Shown here piece by piece: positions 49,984-63,800 of a DNA stretch of 64,000 nucleotides (position 1 is its first letter; each line of letters begins with the position of its first letter). Source of the stretch: Brachypodius melanocephalos (taxonomy: Eukaryota; Chordata; Aves; Passeriformes; Pycnonotidae). Below the pieces are notes generated by a model that saw nothing but the letters and a program-made list of their open reading frames with translations, made no database searches and was not told the DNA's origin. The position numbers and the translations under genes were made by a program. The stretch spans positions 1,050,969 through 1,114,968 of the forward strand of contig VZSR01000170.1 in the NCBI GenBank assembly GCA_013398615.1, in the 5' to 3' direction.

Positions 49984-52900
49984 TAAACACCCCCCAACAA
50001 TTAGAACGTCCCCATACCACTTCTGAAAACCTGAAACCTCATAATGTAACCAGTCCTGGTGACCTCTCTCTGTCTCATGTTTAGGGATGAATATTTTTTG
50101 GATATTTTTTCTTGGTAGTGATCAGCCAGGTTTTTTGAAAAGTCAGAAGAGGATATGTTTATATAAATAGAGTTTTTTCCTATATTTACTTGTACACTGG
50201 TGTTCAGAGCACTGAATTATATCTTAAATATAACTCCTCTCAAGCTCTTCCTACCTGGTCTGTATTCTAAAAGCCATGATGTAGCATAGAAGTAGACAGA
50301 AAATGTATCTGAATGGGTATATGCACAAATAAGTGATACTATGTGCACTTCACTATGTTTAACACTAGAATTTAAGATGTTAGTTTGCCTGTCTCTTATT
50401 CTAGTCTTCTGCTAGTGTCACTCCTCTGTGATGTTTTACAATTCAGAGAAGCATCCATTATTTATTTTTATTCCCCTAGATGACATGAGGCCCCAGGCTT
50501 TATTTAATACATATCAGCAGGCCCTGCAGTGAGTACAGAATTGTTAATTTCCTTGTAGGCTCACTTGTGAGCGGTTATGAGAGCAAGAGCTGGGTGAACA
50601 TTTTTTAAATGGTGAGACTGATATCTGAAATATGAGATGCAGTGGGACTGTTGTCTCAATTTTACGGATAAAGAAAGGAGAACTGGGATTAAAAAAAAAA
50701 AAAAAAGAGCCAATTAAAGGTATCCAGTAATTTGGAACAGTGAGCTTCAGGAGGACTTGGCAACTTTATGCAATTTGAATATTTAATACCTGGCTCTGGT
50801 TTGTTTTATTTTCTTCTGCGGAGGATCAGACCTCCATCTACATCATCTGAGTGCAGACTTAGTCACAACCCATTTAGGTGCTCATCATAACCACTTTAGG
50901 CTGGTAGCATTTCTGGCATCCTTGTCTGGGCTTTGCAGATAACTTACAGAGAGACAGGCTCATGCAAGGAGGGATTCATCAGGGCTGTGTAAGGTGTCTA
51001 CTTTAGGAAGACATGAAGGATATAATACAAGTATGTATTTTTCTCCATGGGCTATGAAAGTAATAAGGACCACGAGTTCAAGGCTGAGGCCCCAGGTTAG
51101 TTGAGCTGAACTCCTCTCAAGGGTTGAATGTTAGCAATGACAAAATTAAAACTCCAGTTCTTTCTATATCATTTTTTAGTCAGCACATTAGATACAGGTA
51201 ACAGTGTTGTATTACAGAGTTCGGTATAATAAATATGTGTCCGTTTATCACATATTTGTTAGATATGTATACAAGTACACACATAGATTTTTGCAGCTAT
51301 CTACATGTTTTTTATGTATGGACTTTGAAACATGAAGGCATTTCTGAGAAACTGAAGGGCAACTAATGCAGAGCAGAACTCTACTGTTCTTAAATTGAAA
51401 TTTAGATGTTCTTCAAAGGGATTTTATATGGAACAGGTAGAGTTTCATGTTAACCATTTGGGAAAACACTGCAAAGATCTTTATTACTGGATATAAACCT
51501 AGGAATGTCTGCACAGCAATAGGATGGGTACATTTATGTATTGCTTTGTACAAGTATTTTGAGTGCCCTTGCACTCAATACTAGTGGTGTTGCCTTTTAT
51601 ATGTGAGATGTGAAATTCAGTTCTACTCCTTCTTCCTTGGTTTACTTTACAACAACAAAAGTTTTAGTCAAAGGATTGCCTACATGGCTTGCAGACAACT
51701 AGCTGAGCAACTTACGAGAAGATTACCTGGTTTCTTGATTGGCATGTACTACTCTCCATGTCCAGAGGTCCAAGAAGCCCTTGGGGTTTTTTGTCCAGCA
51801 ACACAAGCAGAGGAAGTGCTAATCCGTACTCTTCTGTTGTTGTTTACTTTCTGCAGTAGGCTTGATTGTGTTCCTTAACCTTGTGAAATTTAAATCTCCT
51901 CATCTTGCAGGCAATAGAAACAGCTGTTGCTGCACAATCCATGGCATTGTGGCTTGGTTTCTTCTTCCCACTCTCCTCTTTTTCTCGTTAACCCATCATC
52001 TTGTTGAGTGGGCTGATTTGTCTTATACTGCTCTCCCAGCTAATTTGTGAACTGGGAGTGGAAATGAAATGAAGAATTGACATGCTTCAAGAGCAATCTT
52101 GGTGGCTGAAACAGCAGATATGTGAAATTTAAAGGGAAGGAAACATGTAGCTGTATTGTCAGCACTTACCTTCCACCGTGCCAATCCAGGTGCTACTTTC
52201 AAGTCTATTATGCTTCAATTTCTGACGCTTTTCCATTTCCAAATTATTTTCATCAGGTTTAGATACAAGATTTCCTTCAGCTCTGCCCTTTGTTAAGTCT
52301 TTTAAATAAACTTAAGGAGCATGGCTTCCAGGAAGGTATTTCATACATTTTTTTTCAGAGGGATTACTAGTCTTTTGTCTAGAGTCTGTTTTTTTTGATT
52401 CAGAATAATTTGAGGGGATATGGTGAAGCCTCTTCAGTCAATGCTGACCTGTCAAAATGTAAAACCACAATTGTTTTTAGCGCTAGTATTCTAGTGTACA
52501 GATTAATTTACAGTTTTCTTCTAGACTAGTACATACTTATAACAATTTTGAGATTGCCTGCAGATTAATATAAGTATTTGAGATGTTTACTCAGATCAAG
52601 AATTAGGTGTTTGTTTATAACTAGTTGAATCATGGGTACGTAATTCCCAAGTTCTTGGTTTTGTTTTAAATATTCTTAATCCAAAATCCAGAAACTCTTG
52701 CCATCTGTAGCAATGACTAAATCTCTCCATTCACTTCCCTGAAGAATGAAGAAAACCAAAACAAATTGCTCTTTGCTTTGCTTTCTTACCATTCTGAGCT
52801 CTCATCAAACGAGCTTCCTACAGAAAAGCTGTTTCTGTGTTGACTTTCCCTTTGGATACTTTCCCAAATCATTGCATGTTCCCTGTTACTGAATATTCTA

Positions 52901-53636
52901 AAAAGGCTGAATATAAATTCCCAGACAATCTACTCTCACGGGTTTCATTTAATCTATTTTAAAATTATAACACCTTTTGCTAATCTCTTATTGAGGGAAA
53001 AGGATGATCTGTTAAAAATACCTTTATTAAGCATTTAGGATTATAGAAACTTACAACATTATAAGAAAGCATTCTAACACTTCTCAGGATTAAAGCATGC
53101 TTGGGTCAACACTGAGTGCTTTAAACACAAAATTGAGTCTTTCCACCTGCAGTGTTTAAAAAGTATTACATCTTTGCAAAAGGCTTAATTAATTCACATT
53201 GTCCAAACAGAGAAGACAAAGCCCACATTCTTAAATTATTTATCAATAAATGAGGAATTTAAAATTATTAATTAATTTATAATAATAACAACTATCTGCT
53301 ATGTTGATTAAGCAAAGCAAAAGCAAAGTGTTTCCCTTAGATCTGAACAGGCTGAAAGTGCTTGGTGCTGCTCTGTTCCATGACACCTACCCGTTGCATC
53401 CAGCAGAACTCAACACATGAGCAAAACCTACTGCACTGGCTGCTCCTATGACTGATCTAATGCCAAATATAGCTAACAAGGGAAAAATGCACGCAAATAG
53501 GGGAAGATATCAGAACTGAAATCTAGGGTAGGAGAACACAATCCTGATCCTGGGTCTCTAAAACTTTCTATAAAGTTTACATACATTCCATGTGTGGCTA
53601 TCAGATCTTTTCCAAAATCCATGGAGCCTAGAAAAA
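49984..53636. other. Non-coding interval, no gene recognised
   Basis: AT-rich unique DNA. The 91-codon plus-strand frame at 51603-51878 resembles no family. No RNA genes or complete mobile elements seen. Confidence 0.55.
50652..50706 (+). repeat. Possible MIR-like core remnant next to a 16-A run
   Basis: TTGTCTCAATTTTACGGATAAAGAAAGGAGAACTGGG resembles, block by block, the MIR-type core 'tatccccattttacagatgaggaaactgag' (written here in pieces: TCTCAATTTTACGGAT, AAAGAAAGGAGAACTGGG). It is followed by 16 consecutive A (50691-50706). The core match is weak and the A run may be independent. Confidence 0.3.
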
Positions 53637-53657
53637 AACAACAACAACAACAACAAC
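53637..53657. repeat. (AAC)n microsatellite at the edge of an assembly gap
   Basis: Seven AAC/ACA units run directly into the undetermined bases, and the right flank (CACAAAAAACACAAAGG) is also A/C-rich. The true repeat is therefore probably longer than shown. Confidence 0.95.
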
Positions 53658-53695
53658 NNNNNNNNNNNNNNNNNNNNNNNNNNNNNNNNNNNNNN
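53658..53695. other. Assembly gap (38 N)
   Basis: Thirty-eight undetermined bases inside an A/C-rich microsatellite region. Open frames crossing it are artefacts. Confidence 0.99.
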
Positions 53696-56600
53696 CACAA
53701 AAAACACAAAGGAAAGTACTTTCAAGGATTCCAGTGTGTTTTGGAGTCAGATCTGTATTATCAGAGCAGTACTAATAGTTAAAATAGCTATGTCCATGGG
53801 AAACAGAAAGTGCTCATTTAGAAATAATTTTCCTTTACAGAATTTTCTGGCTGTAGCCTTAAATGCAAATATCATTAACATAGATGATAAAATAATACAA
53901 TAAGATACCTTTTTTTTTTGTCCAGAATTCTCAGAGTAATAAAAAGAACAGTGGCCAAAAGTGCTTTAAATATATTAACATTTTTTTAAACTCTGCAAGC
54001 CTTTGTTCTCAAGAAAGAAAACTGCTGTTTCACTTCCCTGAAGCCATTGGTAATATGATGCAAAAACATCAGAGAAAATCTAATCCAAGATAGGTGCAGT
54101 CCCCAAGGGAACATGCTCTTCTTTGTTTTATATTTCCATTGGAAATCTGGGAGATTTTGCATGCAAACATCTTATTTCATGGGGCTGCTTCTCAAATTGA
54201 GAGATTAAATCTAGCTTGGTATAAAAGCCTTTTCAATAAAGCGGGTTGCACAGTCTTCTGTTTACAGAAAATTGATGCATCATCTGATATGTCTGAAATT
54301 GCTAACTTCTGTTTCAGTAAAGCTGAAGGAATTTCAACCAGCCCATTATCTAATCAAGAAAAATATTCCCTTAGCATCTTGTTTTAAGGTAGCTGGCTGG
54401 CAAGCAGTGTTTGGACTACTGTATATCACGATTCATTACAGCTGCAAAATGGACTGATTTTCTTGAGAAAGTCATATTTTCAGAACTATCTATCATGCAC
54501 AAAGTGTTCATAAATGCCTCAAAAGCTACAAAACAGCTATTAAATCCCAATTTCATTTTGGTTCCCCCCTCTTCATTTCATACATAATCAAAATTTAAAT
54601 ATATAAGTGATCATTCTTGTTGAGTGCACATTGACTGAACTCACAGCAGTAGTGACACTCAGTATGAGCCACAGCTGATCTCTCAGTCCCCAGAGCTTTA
54701 TTGTCCCCTGTGCCTGTTATTAACCTTCCACCATGGCAGAAACCAGCTGAATTTGCTCAGTCCTCAGCACACTGACATGATTGAATACAACCCTTGCATT
54801 CAAGCAAAATTGCAACCTAAATTTTTCAGAGAGCAGGAGGGAAATGTGCCTATTACTGAGACCCTGTGAGTGTGGACCCAGCAGAGCAGGGCCGGAACTT
54901 CCCTCCTGCACCTTGGTGATACTCCATCCAACATGGAGAGTTCAAGTCCTGCCAGACAATTGTGCCCAGCAGCTGAAACAAGAGTTCCAATAACTTTGCT
55001 TGGCAAATTTGTCAGGGCATGAGCAACTGGAGAGGGCAGTGCTGTGTAATGTATGGGTATGCTTCACCAGGTCTGCACACCTCAGGCAATTTTTTGTCAC
55101 TGCTGTTCTCTGGCAAGTGACACTAGTTAAAATGAGTGCCACAGAAATTTTCAACCTAGAATGCAGAAATGAAAGCTGACACAAGCATGGCTGAGAAGCA
55201 GGGCAGTAACTTGTACAGAACCAAGATTATGGCCCAACATCTTTATAGCTGTTAGGACAACAAACACTCTCAGCTACATTTCATCTCCTACCAAGTAAGA
55301 AAGAGATGAAAGCTTTAATTAACAATGCCAACCTCTTCTGCAGGACTTTCCATGAATAGATCCCAAAGGGCTTCACTAATGAGTTAAGTAAAAAAAAAGT
55401 GTGCATCTCCTGGGTTCCCAGCCAAGCCTCCCAGCACTGCTGCTTCCTTCTTCACCATTCTTCCCCTCTTTGGTTTCATGGAGAAGATCAAGTCTCATAT
55501 GCTTGCAGGGTAGGACTGTTGGCACTCCTCCATGCCTGGAAGGGGCTTCAATGTCCACTGAGGCAAGTGGAATAGAGGATATTTTTCTGGATTTAACTTT
55601 AAGAAATAAAACTGATCCCTGTTCCCAGGAGATGCAGTGAGAAATGTATCTGAAGCAGAATCTGCTGCCACATACCTTCTACTAGTGTTTTCATCTCAAG
55701 GTTACTTCTATTAAAAAAAGCACTTCCCTTGGCAGAGAAGCCAATTAACACATGGATTTCAAATTTAGATTTTAGATATTTGTTTTAATGAGCAACCCAA
55801 ACTTAATCCCAAATTCCTGTAATTTTGAACAAATGCTATTTTGCAACTTACAGTCGTACTTCTAGGTACCAAACTAGCACTCAGGCCTTAATGTACTAGG
55901 CATAGTGCAAAAACAAAAAAAGGAGAGAAACCCTTCCCAGATGAGTTCCTCAGATAAATACATAGGTTGAGGTAAAGATGACATGAGATTGTACATCATG
56001 TGCCACACGGGGCCAGTCACCTGGCTGTCTGTCCACATGCCGACTCACACTGCTTCTTCTCTTGGGAGGACATTTACTTTCGATCAACAGGTTGCTACTT
56101 CTGCTAACTGTACCATCTGAAAACTATTTAATAAAGCAGAAATAAATTGTATCTGTATCTGTAATACAAGCATCTGTAATAAAAGCAATTAGAGCTAACA
56201 AGAGTAATGAGAGCAGGCTGTCCCAGAGGCACAGGGTCAGGACAGGAGTGCCCCATTATCCAGCCCTTATGAGTCCCTCAGAGGAGCAGATCCAAGAATG
56301 GCAGCAAGACTTCCACAATGGGATCCCCCAGCCCTAGTCCAGAACAAAGCCTTTTTGTTAGCCTCATGCTTTTTCTGTACAGCTACGGTGCACAGACCAA
56401 CTGACTATACCAGAGGCCTGGGGAGGCACTGAAGTTCCAGGATATCACATCTTCACTCCATGACTGGAAATATACCCCAGGCCCTTCCTGATCTTTTCCT
56501 TTTTCTCTCTGTCCTCACCTTTCCCAAACAAAAAGCTTTTTCATGTCTGCTGAAGACAGTAGAGAAAAATATGAAGATGCAGGTAGTGTGAAGGAGTTTC

Positions 56601-57090
56601 AGGTGTCAATTCAGGTAAACATCCAAGCAACAGGGAACCAGCCTCAAACCTTGATCCCGTATATGAATAGCACTCAGAAAGTCAACCCTAGCAACTGCTC
56701 CTCTGACTCTGGTGGTAAAGAACTCCAGGCTGTCCTCTCCTCCTGCCAACACTACTGGTAGCCCCTTTTTCATCCCACTGAAGATTACAGATGCTTCATT
56801 CACTGAAGGAGGGCAAAGATAGATGTGGAGTTTTTTTCAGTGTAACACAACAGTTTTGATATTTTCATGTGTGAATGAATTTTTGTGTAAATAAATGTAT
56901 ACAGAGTGGAGGGACAAGGGCTTATGAGCTGACTGACTACTACCCAGGATCCTGTCAGCTCCACAGGGAGAGCTACCCGCTGGAACCAGTGGGCTATGCA
57001 GCAAGGCCAAATCTCACACCAGGTTAAGCAGTCACTCAGGCTCTGTTTAATCAATTGGAAATCTTTCCTGAGGCAGAATTGAAGTAGAGG
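53696..57090. other. Non-coding interval, includes a block that looks conserved
   Basis: No gene recognised. At 54131-54167 two palindromes lie side by side: ATTTCCATTGGAAAT (two 7-bp arms around one base) and TTTGCATGCAAA (54156-54167, a perfect 12-bp palindrome built from two POU-type half sites). The surrounding 54090-54560 has the even, repeat-free character of a conserved non-coding element, but conservation cannot be judged from one sequence. GC-richer stretches near 54880-54960 and 56220-56340 show no exon. Confidence 0.4.
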
Positions 57091-57164
57091 CTTAACCCAC
57101 TGTCACTGGACAGAACAGTAAAACCAGCTTAACCCATTGTCATTGGACAGAACAGCAAAACCTC
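57091..57164. repeat. Tandem duplication of a 37-bp unit
   Basis: Unit 1 (57091-57127) and unit 2 (57128-57164) both begin CTTAACCCA and share GTCA(C/T)TGGACAGAACAG. They differ at five positions (32 of 37 identical). Confidence 0.9.
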
Positions 57165-57430
57165 ACAGGGTGAGAAGAGAAAATCCCAGATGTGTCTCTC
57201 ATGGGCAGCTCCCTGTTTTGGTAACTGTTAACTTACTGCACTTTTTTTCTTTGTTCCTGAAAATGTCAGTGATGTAAGAAAGGCTTATGGCCACCTCCCC
57301 CTCACACGGTGTAGGGTTTGATCCTTGGAGGAGATGGAAGTGATCCATGAAGAAATGCCTCATAGGCCATTGCTGCTGTGAGGGGGAGGCCCCCCTCTTT
57401 GACTGGGAGGTAATGCTAGGAGAGCTCACA

Positions 57431-57870
57431 GGCTGGAAATGGAGGATAAGATAGGAATGGGAGCCTGCAGCTGGGGAGCAGAGGCTAGAGATTACTTTTT
57501 TATTATTTTATTTTAAACATATGTATTAATCATGGCTCAAAGCAGGGATGGCAATGGGAAACTGCATCTGGAATGGGTAAGGCGGGAGGAGGAGGTGATT
57601 TTTATTTCAGACATAAATTATGTATTAATTGTGGCTTGAAGGAGGGGTCAGTGTGGGAATCTGTAGTGCAGAGAGGACAAAAAGGAAAGATGATTTCAAT
57701 TGCAAGTATATTTATTGAAGTGTAACTCAAAACAGGGACTGGATGGGAATCTGCAGCTGGAACTGATAGGGCAAAGGAAAATATTGCTTTGGTGGAGCGG
57801 TATTATTTTAAACACATGAATAAGTCCTTAGCTCAAAGCAGGCACAAGGGTGGGAATCTGCAGTTTGAGG
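57431..57870. repeat. Diverged tandem array, period about 98 bp, four to five copies
   Basis: The anchor GGGAATCTGCAG and its variants recur at 57459, 57556, 57655, 57745 and 57852 (spacings 97, 99, 90 and 107). Each is preceded by a block such as GTATTAAT(C/T)(A/G)TGGCT(C/T)(A/G)AAG(C/G)A(G)GG and followed by a purine-rich stretch and a TATTTTAAAC-like block. Copies carry substitutions and small indels, so this is an old minisatellite or the remains of a local satellite expansion. No open frame runs through it. Confidence 0.85.
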
Positions 57871-60800
57871 ATGTCAAGTAACACTTGTGGGAGAGAAGAT
57901 CTTTATGTCTTTTCAGGTGCATTCAGAGCTTGTGAAGGTTGCTGAGCTGACTTTGCTGGAGCTGAAACACCATCTGTTCTCAGAACTGGGTAATTCAGGA
58001 TTCCCTAGCAGGCCTCCACTTCCCTGCTGGCTCTCAAGAGCCCACTCTGCCTGACAGACACGGATGTGCCTACGTGACCATCGCAGCGGAGCTCGCAGCC
58101 GGAGAGCAAGGCAGCTGGCTCTCATGCTTGCAGCTCTGCTCAGTGCGACCAGGTCTGCTCAGGAATGGCTGCAGCTACCATTACAACACAGTACAGCCCA
58201 GTCTTCCTGCAGGACAGCAGCAGTGTGGGTCACTGTGGCCCTTTGCCCATGGCCTCAGTAGGCCACCATCCCTCATACTGATGATAAGTGATCTCCAGGC
58301 TGTCGGCTTTCTCTGCATAGAATGTCAGAAGGAGCCAGCTGGGAGTGGGGCTGTGTGCTGCCTATGCCCACTCTTGTCTGGGCAACAGGAACAGTCATTT
58401 CCCTGGAATTAGCCTAAAGGAGCTGGTTGGCATGTTCTGGAAACCCATTTTGTTGGCGAAGGTTTATCTTTGAACTCAAACAGTGTGCAGTATTGGTTAG
58501 AAAGCAAATGCTGAGCCCATGGAAATGTCACCAAAGTGCTAATGCCAGTTAATATTCATGTATTTGAGAGACAACAAGCCTTTCCTGTCTGAAGCTCTGG
58601 TCTGAAGCCTTGTGTCTGGCCAATATGTTCTGTGTTGCAACCCTGAGCAGGAACATTACATCTTCCACAGGCTGATGTCTGAAAGAGCCACTAAACACCA
58701 CGAATTTTTTTCAGTGGATCATTGCAAAACCACCTGTGCTGAGTAACTTTTCAATAACAACCTGTGAAGACTGATAGAGTATTCATAGAGCTGCAGAACA
58801 TAGTTTCAATTTTTAAGATAGTTAGGTTTAGTGTTTGCTTCTTTGCTCCAAAAAGTGAAAAAAAAAAATAGAGAAATACTTGATACATGCTTTTCATGAG
58901 GCATACCAGTGTCTGTTTCCATTCTGGCTCTACAAAACATGCCACTATATCTGTGCTGCTGCTTTCTTTTGAAATTCCCACAAGTGCAAACCCTCTTTAT
59001 TCATACTGTGCATATTTGTGTGCATTATGTATATTACATAATTAAGCTTTTGCTCTGTAAAAGTGCATGTTTCCCAGTGTCTAGCACACTCAGGGGAGAA
59101 GTTATTCCTGAAGGAGATTCAAACCATCACGAACCATCAGAGCTTTTTAGTCACCTTTGTGGAACTCATGCATGGTGCGATGCTAAGTGCTGAAGGAGGC
59201 AGCAGTTCTTGCCACTTAGAGGAAAGTCAGTGCTGTGCTTATCAGCTGTGCCTGACTTTGCTTTACACATAATAGACCATCACTGAATGATGAGTTGCAA
59301 ATGAGAAACTGCTCAGAAAGTCTGAGGAATTGGTCAGAAGGTTTAGCATTAGGTTATGCTGTTGACCACTTGTTATATTTGAGGAATGCAAGTTTTGAGG
59401 TAAAGACTGAATTTACCTTAATTCATGCCAGCTGTGGGCACTCTGAAGCGAGGCCTTAGAAGATCTCTTTTCCTCTGAGTGAAACAGCAAATCTCTGCTG
59501 CTTTTCTTGGTCTAAGCAGAGTTGACATCCATCTTCTTTCCTATCCTCTAGATCTCAGATCTGCTCACATTTCAGTGCTTGGGGTTGTTCTTTGCCTGTG
59601 TTAGCCTGTGAGATTATGACAGGAAGAAATAACCACAGTTTCCAGGCAACATACCGTGCCAAAGTCACAGTCCAGACCTTGATCCAGTGTCAGTCACCTT
59701 CAAAAGCTCATCCTGATTTTCTCCACCTCAGTGAGCACGGGGAGACACCCTCATAAACTCAGTATGTTGCAAAGGCCTTGCTGTATCTGAGTTCTTATTT
59801 GGATGCCCTAAACCTTCCCAAAATTACCATGAATTCATAACATCTTAATCCAAACTTTTGGAGCTATTCTATGTCGTGTAAATTAATAGGGATTTCCAAA
59901 AATTATCATCAAATTGCTTTATTTTATCCTGTCCTTTCCTCATTCTCAAAAAAAAAATTTTAAAAAAAAGAGGTTTGAATTTTTTTCTTATTTTAGATTT
60001 CAACTAAAAGCTTGATTTTTTCCCTCTCATTGCAAAATTAGACAAATGGGGGGAAAACACACACTTTGTTTTTAATTTGAGTGTGGGAAAACAGGAGACA
60101 ATTAAGTGAGTATTTCTTGAATTTCACATCTTAGTAATATCTACTTTACTATATTGCAGATTCTCTGATTTTACTGGTAATCAGACAAATTTCCTACTTT
60201 TATGTTACTGACTTTCTTGTTTCATGGACCAATAGCAATCAGATTTAGGCCGCAAAATAATTTAAAATTTTCACCTCTTCCAAAATGACTTTTCTCCGAT
60301 ATTCACACATGGAAGACGGCAGGCAAACAATGTAGGAGAAAATAACTGAAAAAGCATTCAAACAATAGTCTCATTTTTGCATGGCTGCAAACAAAAATGG
60401 CAACAGTTGATTGTGGGTGTATCTAAAAGGTTGAGGTGTCCATGTGTAGACAGGATTTTCTAAGACACTTTTGCCTGCTAAGCAGTTGCTGATTTTTCCC
60501 AAGGGAAAAGCTGTCAACATCCATGGATTATTCTAAAAAGCTTAAGAGCTTTTTTTTTAAATTAAAAATGGTCTATAAATACTTCCCTATATAAAGGTTT
60601 AGTAAAAAAGCAAAGTCAAGCACCCTGACTGTGATATATTCATGGTTCAGTATTTGAATATTGTTTTGAGATGCCCAGGGGTGGCTCTTTTTTCATTCAT
60701 GACTGTTGTGTAGCTCTGAGTCAGGATGCTTCTGCTTCAAAAGTTTGAAAACTGATGATGTTTAAGAGAGAAATTAAATGGGGATGTATTTTCACTGGTG

Positions 60801-63800
60801 AGTCCATGGTGTTGGGTTTTTAGAAGACAGTCCAAACAGCTAGAGTAAGCTCAAATCAGCGCATGTCTTTATGGGACAGATAAGTAAATTATCTGCACTT
60901 GGAATAGACACCAGTCATGGTGGGGGCAGGTTGGAAATATTGTTCTTATCCTCTGAAAGTTTTTCATATTTTGAGATAAAACTCTCAAATAAAATGGAGA
61001 TGAAAAACATCAAATATTGTATTTGGTCAGTCAAAAATGTTCAAACTAGTGAAATTTTACACTGAAAAGGGCAGGGTATTTTCCACACCATTAAAATAGT
61101 ATTTTGATATCTTCAAAATGTTTTCCCAAATTTTGTCAAAATGAGAAATGTTCAAAACTGATCTTTTTTTTCATGAAATATTGCTTTTTGGTTAATGAAT
61201 GTGCATTAGCTAAAAAAAAAAAAAAAAGTTTCCTAAATTCCTACTAGCCAGTGCTTTTTAAAATTCTCATTTTGAGGATGGTTAAGGATGCTAATGTAAA
61301 GAGACAGCTCATCCGAATTTAAGTTTTCTTTCTTGGGACTTTCATTGACTTTCTCAGTAAAAGCAAGGGTTTACAACGAAGACTATATCTTTCTCTTGAA
61401 TTTTATATTTATTACTGTTCTTTTCCCATTTTCAAACAGAACTCCAAACTAAGACTTTTTCTGGTTTTTAAGACAGATATTGAACAGATATCTAACTTTA
61501 CCTGTGCGAGCCCCTACATTTCAAGACACAATGAGCCTTTAATTCCCATAAGCTAAATCAGGACATGACATAGCTCACATGGGTGCAATTTTTGCCTTCT
61601 CCAATCTTCCCTCAGCTCTCTCTGTCATCCTTTTACAGTTCAGTCAAATTGTGTGTTGGATCTCTCTGCTTCCAGGGTTCCCAGGCTTTGAAGCCTTACT
61701 GTCCTCCAGTTCCTGGCTCTGCAGTACTCATCCTCAAACCTTTGCTGATCATACTCTCTGTATGATACTTCCCTGGGGCTTCAGACTGCCTATTGATATT
61801 TTCTCTTTCAGATCCTTGTCTCAGCTTCTGCTGTATTTCTCTCAAGCTTGAATTCATTTACGGCTAAATTGCTCCAACTCAAAGATTTTAGAGTTGCGAG
61901 GAACTAAAATCTTCTTAGATTAGACTAGTAATGTCAAACATAATACTTAAAGTGTAAGGAAAGCAAATCATGGCAAAAATTACATTCCCTTCCACCTCCC
62001 CTCCAACAGAAGCGTGATAGCTTTGCAGCGTCATCTAGCCAAGGAATATATATGAGAACTAGGTTTCCAAAAAATAGTAAAATTCAGATCACCAAATGAC
62101 ATTAGACATGGGAAATAACAGGGAAGATGAAGCATACACTTCCAAAGTGTTAGCAACGCAAACACTTCTTTCATGGTGATGCTAGCAGGCAAATAACCCT
62201 GGAGAGTGTGCTGTAAGCATAATACGAAGCTCATGTAGGACTAATGCACTAGAATATTAGCTTCCTATCCCCAGAACTGCACAAGGCAAGCACTGTGCTT
62301 ATCACCTCTGTAACTCATGGAAGTTTGTGAGATTGCCAGCACAAACAGCAACACAGGAAAACCTAGGTGTACACAAGGAACTCTTGGTGTACATCCAAAC
62401 AAAAGAAAGAATCCAGGGCAAAGAAGCATGAATGTTAATAATCTTGCCAGGGATCCTTTCTTCAAGGCTAATAGTTCAGTAACCTCCTTTGATGTATGAC
62501 TTGAATATATCACAGCATCTGTATGCCTCCAGCACCTCCCTTAATGCACGACTACAGCCAGAATTAATTAGTAAGCAGAAGCGGGAAGGAGCAAATGACC
62601 CCGTATGATGCTGATCAGTTTGTTCTTACTGCTAGTGCAGCACTACCAATAATTTAAGCAGAATTTTAATAAAGCACACAGAGTGGCTAGTTCCCAGTTG
62701 CCAAGAGTCTGTGGTAGACTTCACACCCTATAGCCTTTAATTATTCATCTCTGTGAACAACAAAAACCAGAGATGCCTAAGGTACTGGACAAATCCCTTG
62801 ACCTGCTCAGACAAGAGACGAATGTCCATTTGATTAATTCTTCTATTTACCTGTCAATTTCATTATGCCAAATCTAATTAATTTTGTTTGCACTGAGGGA
62901 TAACACTATCTTGCAAGTGAGCACTTCAGCAAAACAGGGAATTCAGCTGGGCTTAATCTAAAAAGTTTCAAGGAAGAAGTTGGATTCCACTTGCACTGCT
63001 AGAATCAGTGAAAGCCAAAGTGCAACAACTTTTGCCCATGCTTGGCTATAACATCTGTAACCATGAACTGGGATCTGAAATCAATCCAAATTTTCAGCTC
63101 CTGTTGTGTTTTTTGCCTGTGAGTGGGACATAACAGGCAATTTGGTTGCCTATGTGTGAGAGAAAAAAATTCTTCTTCGCAGTTTTAAAATTTTCTTATT
63201 CTGAGGAGCACAGAAAGTTAACATAGAAAAAATACGGTTGGAAGAGAAAAGCAACTTTTCTGTATGTACAGTCTTGTTATTAAAATTCTTTGCAACAGCC
63301 TCTGATGTGTTTTATGAGGACATCAAATATTTTCTTCAACATAGTTCCTTTTCCATTAGAAACTTCTGTTTCTTCTTCCATGCTACCCCATTGTCCCTAT
63401 TAAGAAAAAGCACAGAATGCCTCTTTCTTGACTCCCTTTCTTAAGGCTTAAGGCTTGTGATGATCTTAGCCAGAGATAGCCTGCTGGCCATAGAAAGACC
63501 AGTGGTGGTTCTTTTGGTGCACATATTCCCCTTGATCATAACCTTAATTAAAGCCAAAGAATGCTTGAATTCTAGGAAGCATGTAGCTATTGTACCCCAC
63601 TTCTATTTGTCACAGTATATTGCTGTCTACTGTTTGTCTCTATTACTTCGAAGAGAAAGATTCCCTATTCTGACATTATAATAAATACAAAGAAACCCCA
63701 GTCTAACTGCAGCCTTTGAACAGTATCGCAAATAACAACAACAATTAGTCCTAACGTTTATATGAAGTATCACTTTCATGCCCAGGAAAAAATTCCAAAT

